The position numbers and the translations under genes were made by a program. Below are positions 13,787 to 20,546 of a stretch of DNA of 21,290 nt, one piece after another; position 1 is the stretch's first letter, and each line of letters starts with the position of its first letter. The notes under the pieces are model-generated. The model had not been told where the DNA came from. It searched no databases and was given only the letters and a program-made list of their open reading frames with translations. The stretch comes from Propionicimonas sp. (GTDB lineage Bacteria > Actinomycetota > Actinomycetes > Propionibacteriales > Propionibacteriaceae), in assembly GCA_031119515.1 (NCBI GenBank), contig JAVHXR010000006.1, forward strand, positions 1 through 21,290, given 5' to 3'.

Positions 13787-14782
13787 TCAGCCGGGCGGGT
13801 TCGCGGTACCCCGGGGCTGAAGCGACGGGTCCTCAGGGTTCGACAGCGAGATCAGCGCCAGGACGACACCCCGGCCCCTGACCAGCCGTCGCTCCAGCGC
13901 GGACAGCTGGGCAGCGGCGGCCGGCTCGTCAGGGGTGCCCACGAGGTCGACCGCGCCGGAGAGGAACACCTGCCCGGCGCCGACCATGCTGAGGCGCAAC
14001 TCGGTGACCCGCTCGACCTCGGGCTGGGAGGCCAGCTCCGCCAGCGCCGCATCCCAGAACTGGTCGTCGGCGACCTCTCCGACGAGGAAGCGCCGGTTGC
14101 GGTCGATCAGCACGACCGCGACGACGCCGAGCAGCAGCCCGACCAGGATCGACCCGATCGCATCCGGCACGGCAGAGCCGGTGAGCTGGTGCGCCGCGAT
14201 CCCGACCGCGGCGATCGCGATGCCGATCAGGGCTGCTGCGTCCTCGAAGAACACCGCGCGCACGGTGGGGTCCGAGGTCCGCATCACGTGGGTCCACAGG
14301 TCCCGGTCGTTCCGCTCGGCGGCCCGCCGCGCCTGGCGGCTGGCCTGCACGAACGAGATCCCCTCCAGGAGCGCGGCGGCGCCGAGGGTGACGTAGGCCA
14401 CGCCGAAGTTGTCGGCCGGCTCCGGTGAGAGGAGTTCCTGAACGCCGTGGGTGATCGACACGCCCGCGCCGACCGCGAACAGTCCGATCGCTGCGAACAT
14501 CGACCAGACGTAGACCTCCCTGCCGTAGCCCAGCGGATGCGAGCTGTCGGGCGGACGCGCCGCCCGGCGCTGGGCGATCAGCAGGAAGATCTCGTTCCCG
14601 GCGTCGGCCCACGAGTGCGCGGCCTCGGCGAGCATGGACGCCGATCCGGTCACCGCAGCGGCCACGGACTTCGCGATGGCGATCAGCAGGTTCGCCCCGA
14701 ACGCCACCGCGACGGTGACGGCGCTCTCGGAGCCCGTCCGCTCCCGCGGCGGGTCGGCGGAGGCTCCCGGCGCTGCGGTCAT
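13787..14782 (-). CDS. Cation diffusion facilitator (CDF) family transporter
   Basis: The 331-residue inner-membrane protein should export a divalent metal in exchange for protons. Six hydrophobic segments cover about residues 20-228, and a cytoplasmic ferredoxin-like domain (about 235-318) follows. The TM2 metal site is HSWAD (His56, Asp60) within AEAAHSWADAGNE. The TM5 site reads FFEDAAALIG, with Glu180-Asp181 where most CDF proteins have H/D-x3-D. This resembles the SLC30A9-like subgroup as I know it. The metal cannot be assigned. The ATG at 14782 is supported by TAGCGT six bases upstream. It follows ilvA on the same strand but has its own promoter. Confidence 0.9.
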   Translation of the reverse strand: MTAAPGASADPPRERTGSESAVTVAVAFGANLLIAIAKSVAAAVTGSASMLAEAAHSWADAGNEIFLLIAQRRAARPPDSSHPLGYGREVYVWSMFAAIGLFAVGAGVSITHGVQELLSPEPADNFGVAYVTLGAAALLEGISFVQASRQARRAAERNDRDLWTHVMRTSDPTVRAVFFEDAAALIGIAIAAVGIAAHQLTGSAVPDAIGSILVGLLLGVVAVVLIDRNRRFLVGEVADDQFWDAALAELASQPEVERVTELRLSMVGAGQVFLSGAVDLVGTPDEPAAAAQLSALERRLVRGRGVVLALISLSNPEDPSLQPRGTANPPG

Positions 14783-14788
14783 GGCCCG

Positions 14789-14794
14789 ACGCTA
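14789..14794 (-). promoter_or_regulatory. -10 box of the CDF gene (leaderless)
   Basis: TAGCGT on the minus strand is followed by six bases and then the ATG at 14782. Confidence 0.55.
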
Positions 14795-14823
14795 TCCCGC
14801 CGGGCGACCCGGAGCCGGGATCT

Positions 14824-14838
14824 CGCAGCGCGGCTGCG
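14824..14838 (-). terminator. Hairpin after ilvA
   Basis: CGCAGC-GCG-GCTGCG forms a perfect 6-bp stem with a 3-base loop, about 35 bases past the ilvA stop on the minus strand. There is no T-tract. Confidence 0.4.
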
Positions 14839-14871
14839 GGTTCCGCGAGGGCCGGCGGCAGCGGCGAGGCC

Positions 14872-16137
14872 TCAGCCCGAGACCAGGAACCGGTAGGACG
14901 GACTGCCGGGGTCGATCACCTCGACCCGCATCGGGCTCTCGGCCATCCTGGTGAGCAGCGCGGGCAGGGTGGCAGGGTCGCCCAACTCGATGCCGACCAG
15001 GGCCGGGCCGGTCTCCCGGTTCGACCGCTTGACGTACTCGAACAGCGTGATGTCGTCGTCCGGGCCGAGCACCTCGTCGAGGAAGCGGCGCAAGGCGCCC
15101 GGCTCCTGCGGGAAGTTGACCAGGAAGTAGTGCTTGCGACCCTCGTAGACCAGCGCCCGCTCGACGACCTCGGCGTACCGCGAGACGTCGTTGTTGCCGC
15201 CGGAGACGACCGCCACGACGGTCTGTCCGGGCTCGGGACGGAACACTCCGAGGCTGGCCGTTGCGAGCGCACCCGCCGGCTCGGCGATCACCCCCTCGGT
15301 CTGGTACAGGCGCAGCATCTCGCTGCAGATCCTGCCTTCGGGGACGGTGTACATCACCGGGCGGTGCCGGGCCGCGACGGCGTAGGTCAGGTCCCCGGCG
15401 CGCCGGACGGCGGCGCCGTCGACGAACGTGTCGAGCTCGGGAAGGTCGCGCGGCCCGCCCGCGTCCAGCGCCACCGCCATCGTCGGGGAACCCGCCGGCT
15501 CGACCCCGACCACCCGGGTCTCCGGGTGGTGTTCGGACAGCCAGGTCAGGCAGCCGGCCAGCATCCCGCCGCCGCCGACCGGCAGCACAAGCACGTCGGG
15601 CGCGCGCCCGAACTGCGCGACGATCTCCCGCGCTAGGGTGCCCTGCCCGGCGATCGTGCGGGGGTCGTCGAACGCCGGAACGGTCGCTGCGCCGGTGCGG
15701 CGGGCATCGGCCAGCGCCGCGGCCGCGGCCTCGTCGTAGGTGTCGCCGGTCACTATCAGCTCGACCCGGCCGCCGCCGAGGGCGACCATCCGCTCCCGCT
15801 TCTGGCGTGGTGTCGTCGAGGGGACGTAGATCCGTCCCGCGATCCCCAGCCGGGCGCAGGCGAAGGCGACCCCCTGGCCGTGGTTTCCGGCGCTCGCACA
15901 GATCACCCCGGCACGGCGTTGGGCGTCGTCGAGCTGGGCGATCAGGTTGTAGGCGCCGCGGATCTTGTACGAGCGGACCGGCTGCAGATCCTCGCGCTTG
16001 AGCCACACGTACGCGCCGGTGAGGTCGCTGAGCCGCTCGTCGAGCTGCAGCGGGGTCTGGACCGCCACCCCGGCGATCCGTTCGGCGGCAGCCTCGACGT
16101 CGTCGGCGGTGACCAGGGCGGTGTCGTACGGGCTCAC
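14872..16137 (-). CDS. ilvA: Threonine dehydratase (threonine ammonia-lyase)
   Basis: The enzyme deaminates threonine to 2-oxobutanoate, the first step of isoleucine synthesis. The 421-residue protein has a PLP fold II catalytic domain with Lys58 in SYKIRGA (56-62), the substrate loop ASAGNHGQG (81-89), the phosphate-binding loop PVGGGGMLAG (186-195) and SGGNND (312-317). A single C-terminal ACT-like domain (about 335-420, with HYFLVNFPQEPGALRRFLDEVL in outline) suggests a regulated biosynthetic form; E. coli IlvA (514 residues) has two such repeats. The GTG start at 16137 has CACAAT six bases upstream and no Shine-Dalgarno sequence. No ilv neighbours are present. A catabolic role is possible but less likely with this domain. 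Confidence 0.93.
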   Translation of the reverse strand: MSPYDTALVTADDVEAAAERIAGVAVQTPLQLDERLSDLTGAYVWLKREDLQPVRSYKIRGAYNLIAQLDDAQRRAGVICASAGNHGQGVAFACARLGIAGRIYVPSTTPRQKRERMVALGGGRVELIVTGDTYDEAAAAALADARRTGAATVPAFDDPRTIAGQGTLAREIVAQFGRAPDVLVLPVGGGGMLAGCLTWLSEHHPETRVVGVEPAGSPTMAVALDAGGPRDLPELDTFVDGAAVRRAGDLTYAVAARHRPVMYTVPEGRICSEMLRLYQTEGVIAEPAGALATASLGVFRPEPGQTVVAVVSGGNNDVSRYAEVVERALVYEGRKHYFLVNFPQEPGALRRFLDEVLGPDDDITLFEYVKRSNRETGPALVGIELGDPATLPALLTRMAESPMRVEVIDPGSPSYRFLVSG

Positions 16138-16143
16138 GCGGTC

Positions 16144-16149
16144 ATTGTG
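16144..16149 (-). promoter_or_regulatory. Candidate -10 box of ilvA (leaderless)
   Basis: CACAAT on the minus strand, a 4-of-6 match to TATAAT, is followed by six bases and then the GTG at 16137. Confidence 0.4.
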
Positions 16150-16152
16150 GCA

Positions 16153-16170
16153 CCGGCCGGCCGGCCGGCC
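16153..16170. repeat. CCGG tandem repeat in the ilvA promoter
   Basis: CCGG is repeated four and a half times just upstream of the ilvA -10 box, covering the -10/-35 spacer and part of the expected -35 site. Confidence 0.6.
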
Positions 16171-16172
16171 GC

Positions 16173-16191
16173 GCGCGCCCGCCGGGCGTGC
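16173..16191 (-). terminator. Candidate hairpin after rmuC
   Basis: An 8-bp stem with one G-T pair (16173-16180 with 16184-16191) and loop GCC lies about 23 bases past the rmuC stop. There is no T-tract. Confidence 0.4.
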
Positions 16192-16213
16192 CGGTCCATG
16201 CCTGCCACCGGCG

Positions 16214-17740
16214 TCACGCGGTTTCGGCCACCGCTGCGGGAGGCTGCGGGCCGCGCTCGTCCGCGACCAGCTCGTCCAGGGTGGGCTGCGGCCGGCGCGC
16301 CTCGTCCAGCGCGGGGCGACGGCCCACCAGCGCCGGGACGCTCACGGCGTCCTCGACCAGTTCGGACGCCGTCAACGGCCGGACGGCGGCGTCGCTGGCG
16401 TGCACGGGGGCGAGCTCCTTGTCGGCCACCACCTGCAGGTCACGGAGCTTGCGGGCGGTCGGGAACACCCTGCCCTCGATCGACCCGACGGCGTCGTTGT
16501 AGGCGCCCACGGCGCTGGTGAGCGAGCGACCGACCTTGTCGAAGTGCTTGCCGAGCACCCCGAGCCGGTCGTACAGCTCGCGACCGAGCTCGAACACCTG
16601 CTGGGCGGAGTCGGCCAGCGCGGTCTGCCGCCAGGAATAGGCGATCGTGCGGAGCATCGCGATCAGGGTGGTCGGGGTCGCGAGCACGATCGCACGCTGG
16701 TTGGCGTACTCGTGCAGGTCGGGAAGGATGCTGTAGGCCTCTGCCGCCAGCGCCTCGCTCGGCATGAACAGCACCACGAACTCCGGCGTCGAACCCTCGG
16801 CCTTGAAGTAGTTCTTCCCCGAGAGCTGGTCGATGTGGCTCTTCACGTTCTTCGCGAACTGCTTCAGGTGGTGCTCGCGGTCGCGCTCGTCGGCGGCCTC
16901 GTGGGCATCCAGGAACGAGGTCAGCGGTACCTTCGAGTCGACGTAGACGAATTTCCCCTCCGCCAGGGTCACCTTCAGATCGGGCCGGATGGTCGCGCCG
17001 GCGCTGGTCTGGGCGGTCTGCTGCTGCACGAAGTCGCAGTGGTCGAGCATGCCCGCGATCTCGACCACCCGCTTCAGCTGCAACTCCCCCCAGGCGCCGC
17101 GCACCTGCGGCTTGCGCAGCGCGGTGACGAGGGCGTTCGTCTCCCGCTTGAGCTGCTCTCCGGTGAGCTGGACGGCCGCGACCTGCTCCTTCAGGGAGGA
17201 GGCGAGTTCGACCCGCCCCTGCTCGACCTCGGCGAGCCGGGTGTTGAACCGCTCCAGGCTCTCCTTGACCGGCCCGAGCAGCGCGTCGGTCTGCTTCTGC
17301 CGCTGCTCTGCGGTGGCGTCCGCCTGCCTGCCCTGGCGCTCCAGAGCCTCCGCCGAGAGCGCCTTGAACTGGGTGACCACCTGCTCGCGGAGCGCGGCGA
17401 CCTCCTCGGCCCTGGCCCGTTCGGCGTCCCGCTGGGCGAGGGCGGCGCTGGTGGCCGACTTCGCGTCGGCGAGCTGGGCGAAAGCGTCGGCGCGCTCGGC
17501 CCTGGCCTCGGCGGCCTCCTGCCGGGCGCGGGCGGCATCGGCGGCCTCGCGCGACAGCTCCGAGCGGGACTGGGCCGCCTCGGCCCTGGCCTGCGCGAGT
17601 TCGGCCCTGGCACGCTCGGTGTCACCGGCCGCGGTCGCCGAGGCGGTGCCCTGGCGGGCGCGCAGCACGAACCAGACCGCGATCGTCCCCACGACGAGGC
17701 CGACCACCAGGCCTGTGACCAACTGACCGATCTGCTCCAT
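16214..17740 (-). CDS. rmuC: DNA recombination protein RmuC
   Basis: RmuC is a membrane-anchored protein that limits DNA inversions at short inverted repeats and carries a nuclease-like core. The 508-residue protein starts with a single membrane segment (about 4-26, LVTGLVVGLVVGTIAVWFVL). A long Ala/Glu/Arg-rich coiled coil (about 35-200) follows, then the RmuC domain (about 200-450) with RGAWGELQLKRVVE (214-227), PDLKVTLAEGKFVYVDSKVPL and the FMPSEALAAEAY segment. The C-terminal 60 residues are low in order. The ATG at 17740 has only a weak GACGAT -10 six bases upstream and no Shine-Dalgarno sequence. It is divergent from the M18 aminopeptidase gene. Confidence 0.93.
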   Translation of the reverse strand: MEQIGQLVTGLVVGLVVGTIAVWFVLRARQGTASATAAGDTERARAELAQARAEAAQSRSELSREAADAARARQEAAEARAERADAFAQLADAKSATSAALAQRDAERARAEEVAALREQVVTQFKALSAEALERQGRQADATAEQRQKQTDALLGPVKESLERFNTRLAEVEQGRVELASSLKEQVAAVQLTGEQLKRETNALVTALRKPQVRGAWGELQLKRVVEIAGMLDHCDFVQQQTAQTSAGATIRPDLKVTLAEGKFVYVDSKVPLTSFLDAHEAADERDREHHLKQFAKNVKSHIDQLSGKNYFKAEGSTPEFVVLFMPSEALAAEAYSILPDLHEYANQRAIVLATPTTLIAMLRTIAYSWRQTALADSAQQVFELGRELYDRLGVLGKHFDKVGRSLTSAVGAYNDAVGSIEGRVFPTARKLRDLQVVADKELAPVHASDAAVRPLTASELVEDAVSVPALVGRRPALDEARRPQPTLDELVADERGPQPPAAVAETA

Positions 17741-17746
17741 GTACCC

Positions 17747-17829
17747 ATCGTCGCGGTAGCCGCTGACAGTTCCCGGAAGCGACTCTCCGCCAACCGGCTT
17801 TCGCGACCCTCGCGGCCCTCGGGCAGACT
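17747..17829. promoter_or_regulatory. Divergent promoter region of rmuC and the aminopeptidase gene
   Basis: On the minus strand GACGAT (17752-17747) lies six bases before the rmuC ATG. On the plus strand CAGACT (17824-17829) lies six bases before the aminopeptidase ATG. Both keep only the A2 and T6 positions firmly, so they are weak matches; the spacing is the main support. Confidence 0.35.
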
Positions 17830-17835
17830 GTCGCC

Positions 17836-19098
17836 ATGACCTCCAGCACCCCGCCCGGCGACCTCGCGGACTTCGTCGTCGCCTCGCCGTCCTCGTACCA
17901 CGCGGCCGCGGAGGTGGCGCGCCGGCTGGCCGCCGCCGGCTTCACCGAACAGCGGGAGGCTGACCCCTGGGACGCGTCCCCTGGCGGCCGCTACCTGCTG
18001 CGCGACGGCGCGGTCGTCGCGTGGCGGATCCCGTCAGGGACGGCCGGACCGACGGGCTTCCGGATCGTCGGTGCCCACACCGACTCTCCCGGCTTCAAGC
18101 TGAAGCCCGACCCGTCCTCCTATGCGTTCGGCTGGTCGCAGGCGGGCATGGAGGTCTACGGCGGCCCCCTGGCGAACTCCTGGCTCGACCGCGAGTTCGG
18201 GCTGGCCGGCCGGGTGGTGGACCGCGCCGGCGAGGTGCACCTGGTCCGGACGCCGGCCTGGCTGCGGATCCCGCAGGTGGCGCCGCACCTGGACCGGAGC
18301 GTCAACGAGAAGCTGAGCCTCGACCGCCAGGTCCACCTCAAGCCGGTGGCGGGCCTGGGGTCGGTCGACCTGCTGGCGGCTGTGGCGGGCTCGCTGGGGA
18401 TGCACCGGGACGAGATCGACGGCCACGACCTGTTCGCCTACGTGACCGAGGCGCCCGCCGTGATCGGGGTCGCGGGGGAGTTCCTCGCCTCGGCGCGGCT
18501 GGACAACCTCTCCAGCGTCCACGCCGGAACGCTCGCGCTGCTGGCCGCCGGCGACTCCGACCAGATCGCCGTGCTCGCCTGCTTCGACCACGAGGAGATC
18601 GGGTCCGTCTCCCGCAGCGGCGCGGAGGGACCGGTGCTGGAGAACGTCCTCACCAGGATCGCGGCCTCGCTGGGCTGGGGGGTCGACGGCTACCACCGTG
18701 CGCTCGCTGCGTCGGCGGTGGTCTCGGCCGACGCCGGGCACGCCGTTCACCCCAACTACCCCCAGCTGCACGACCCGGACCACCGTCCGCTGCTGAACTC
18801 CGGCCCGCTGCTGAAGGTCAACGCCAACCAGCGCTACACCTCAGAGGGCCCCTCGACGGCGCTCTGGCTGCGGGTGTGTCGGGCCGCGGGCGTCCCCACC
18901 CAGCCGTTCGTGTCGAACAATGCCGTGCCCTGCGGGTCAACGATCGGCCCGATCACCGCCAGCCGACTCGGCATCACCTCCGTCGACGTCGGCATCCCGT
19001 TGCTGAGCATGCACTCGGCGAGGGAACTGTGCGGGGTGCAGGATCCCGGCTACCTGGCCGGTGCGCTCACGGCCTTCTTCGGCGGGGCCGACCGGTAG
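17836..19098 (+). CDS. apeB: M18-family aminopeptidase
   Basis: This di-zinc cytosolic aminopeptidase probably prefers acidic N-terminal residues (aspartyl aminopeptidase type). The 420-residue protein carries the full metal-ligand set: His81 in GAHTDSPG, Asp223 in SARLDN, the Glu253-Glu254 pair in DHEEIGS (catalytic base and ligand), Asp299 in SADAGHA and His393 in SMHSAREL. HPNYPQLHDPDHRP and NANQRYTSEGP are also typical of the family. The ATG at 17836 is the first good start after the divergent promoter. The stop lies one base from the stop of the convergent MFS gene. Confidence 0.94.
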   Translation: MTSSTPPGDLADFVVASPSSYHAAAEVARRLAAAGFTEQREADPWDASPGGRYLLRDGAVVAWRIPSGTAGPTGFRIVGAHTDSPGFKLKPDPSSYAFGWSQAGMEVYGGPLANSWLDREFGLAGRVVDRAGEVHLVRTPAWLRIPQVAPHLDRSVNEKLSLDRQVHLKPVAGLGSVDLLAAVAGSLGMHRDEIDGHDLFAYVTEAPAVIGVAGEFLASARLDNLSSVHAGTLALLAAGDSDQIAVLACFDHEEIGSVSRSGAEGPVLENVLTRIAASLGWGVDGYHRALAASAVVSADAGHAVHPNYPQLHDPDHRPLLNSGPLLKVNANQRYTSEGPSTALWLRVCRAAGVPTQPFVSNNAVPCGSTIGPITASRLGITSVDVGIPLLSMHSARELCGVQDPGYLAGALTAFFGGADR

Positions 19099-19099
19099 G

Positions 19100-20347
19100 T
19101 CAGGCCGCGACGACGTCCTCGGGGTTGGGGAGTCGTCGCAGGAAGCCGGCGGCCGCCAGCGTGACGACCGTGGAGACCGTCCCGCCGACGACGAACGGCA
19201 GGGTCAGGTCGATCCGCCCGAGCAGGCCGCCCAGCAGTGAGCCGAGCGGCATCGCCCCCCACAGCAGCGTCCGCCAGGTGCCGTGGACGCGACCCAGCAG
19301 CCGGCCGGGGATGAGAGCCTGGCGCAGCGAGACGATCAGGACGTTCCACAGCGTGATGCCCAGCGCGGTCGCCGCCCAGCACGCCGCCGCCACCCAGGGG
19401 TTCGGCAGGACGCCGATCAGCACCGTGGCGACGGAGGTGAGCAGGGCCGCGGCGAAGACCGCGGGGCCGAACCCGAGCACCCGCTTGGCCCGGTCGGCCA
19501 GCAGCGCGCCGGCGAGACCGCCGACGGCCCCGCTCATCATGAAGAGGCCGAACAGCGCTTCCGGCACCCCGAGCGGACCGAGCACGAACAGGACGGCGCT
19601 GGAGGTCGCCATCGACAGGCAGATCCCGCTGGCGGTCGACACCAGCCACAGGATGACGAGCATCCGGTGGCCGATGATGAACCGCCAGCCGTCGGCGAAC
19701 TGCCGGTACCAGGGCACCCGGGCGTCGTCGGCGTGCGCGTGCTGGCGTCCCGACGCGGCGGCGGGCAGCAGCAGGGCGAGGACGCCCGCCGCGAGGTAGA
19801 ACACCGACGGCAGGCCGCTGGCCGCCAGCACGGACACCGCGAACACGGCCGAGGAGATCGGGCCGGCCAGGAACTGCTGGGTGACCAGCTCGCCGCTCTC
19901 GATCCGCCCGTTGGCGCGGGGGAGGTCGGCCGGGTCGACGATGGACGGCGGGATGGCGCGGGCGGCGCCGTCGTACAGCGTCTCCAGCGCGCCGTAGACG
20001 AAGGTGATCAGGTAGAGCCAGCCGATCGTCATGGCGTCGGTCCAGACCAGCCACAGGATCAGCGGGGCGAGCAGCACCCGTCCGGCCTGTGCGGCAGCGA
20101 GGACGTGACGCCGGTCGACGCTGTCGATCAGGATCCCCGACGGGATGGCGAACAGCAGCCACGGCAGCATCGACAGCGCCGCGACGCCGCCGATCAGGAA
20201 GGCGTCGTCCGTGATCCGCGCCGCGAGCAGGGGGACGACGGTGCGCGCGATGCCGTCGGCGAAGTTGGAGGCAAGGGTGGCGCCGAAGAGGTTGGAGAAG
20301 GCCGGCCCCAGTGGTCGGCTCCTGCGCTGCTGCGCCGCTTCGGTCAC
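19100..20347 (-). CDS. MFS transporter, EntS/MFS_3-like
   Basis: The 415-residue protein has about 12 hydrophobic segments. It starts with a short charged N-terminus and FSNLFGATLASNFADGIARTVVPLLAA in outline, a pattern typical of the MFS_3 group that includes the enterobactin exporter EntS and macrolide exporters. Other landmarks are PSGILIDSVDRRHVLAAAQ (motif-A-like loop after TM2), VYGALETLYDGAARAIPPSIV and LGRVHGTWRTLLWGAMPLGSLLGG in the second half. The substrate is unknown; no siderophore genes are nearby. The GTG at 20347 is chosen because TAGGCT lies seven bases upstream; the frame stays open nine codons further, but that start would lie over the promoter. Confidence 0.86.
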   Translation of the reverse strand: MTEAAQQRRSRPLGPAFSNLFGATLASNFADGIARTVVPLLAARITDDAFLIGGVAALSMLPWLLFAIPSGILIDSVDRRHVLAAAQAGRVLLAPLILWLVWTDAMTIGWLYLITFVYGALETLYDGAARAIPPSIVDPADLPRANGRIESGELVTQQFLAGPISSAVFAVSVLAASGLPSVFYLAAGVLALLLPAAASGRQHAHADDARVPWYRQFADGWRFIIGHRMLVILWLVSTASGICLSMATSSAVLFVLGPLGVPEALFGLFMMSGAVGGLAGALLADRAKRVLGFGPAVFAAALLTSVATVLIGVLPNPWVAAACWAATALGITLWNVLIVSLRQALIPGRLLGRVHGTWRTLLWGAMPLGSLLGGLLGRIDLTLPFVVGGTVSTVVTLAAAGFLRRLPNPEDVVAA

Positions 20348-20354
20348 CCGCCAC

Positions 20355-20360
20355 AGCCTA
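20355..20360 (-). promoter_or_regulatory. -10 box of the second MFS gene (leaderless)
   Basis: TAGGCT on the minus strand is followed by seven bases and then the GTG at 20347. Confidence 0.6.
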
Positions 20361-20494
20361 GGACCCGCGGGCACGGCGAGGCTCTCCGGGTGGGGGCTGC
20401 CCGGGCCCCGGGGATCGCAGGACCGGTCGTGGCTCGCGTGGTGTGGTTGTTCCGCGCGGCAGGGTCCAGCGGTCCGGGTGAGGGCTGCGACGTA

Positions 20495-20520
20495 GTGCCG
20501 GCAGCGCGGTCGGCCGGCAC
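20495..20520. promoter_or_regulatory. Inverted repeat over the ychF -35 region
   Basis: GTGCCGGC (20495-20502) and GCCGGCAC (20513-20520) are perfect 8-base arms with a 10-base spacer, ending 12 bases before the ychF -10 box. No plus-strand gene ends nearby, so an operator is more likely than a terminator. The protein that would bind is unknown. Confidence 0.4.
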
Positions 20521-20532
20521 CGGCCGTCCCGG

Positions 20533-20538
20533 TAGGCT
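20533..20538 (+). promoter_or_regulatory. -10 box of ychF
   Basis: TAGGCT lies eight bases before the GTG at 20547, giving a leaderless or nearly leaderless mRNA. No Shine-Dalgarno sequence is present. Confidence 0.55.
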
Positions 20539-20546
20539 AGGCAGAC

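Noticed and set aside
18021..19799. Long plus-strand frame through the aminopeptidase gene and into the second MFS gene
   Set aside because: It is an out-of-frame shadow of the M18 gene with arginine/glycine-rich composition, then antisense to the MFS gene.
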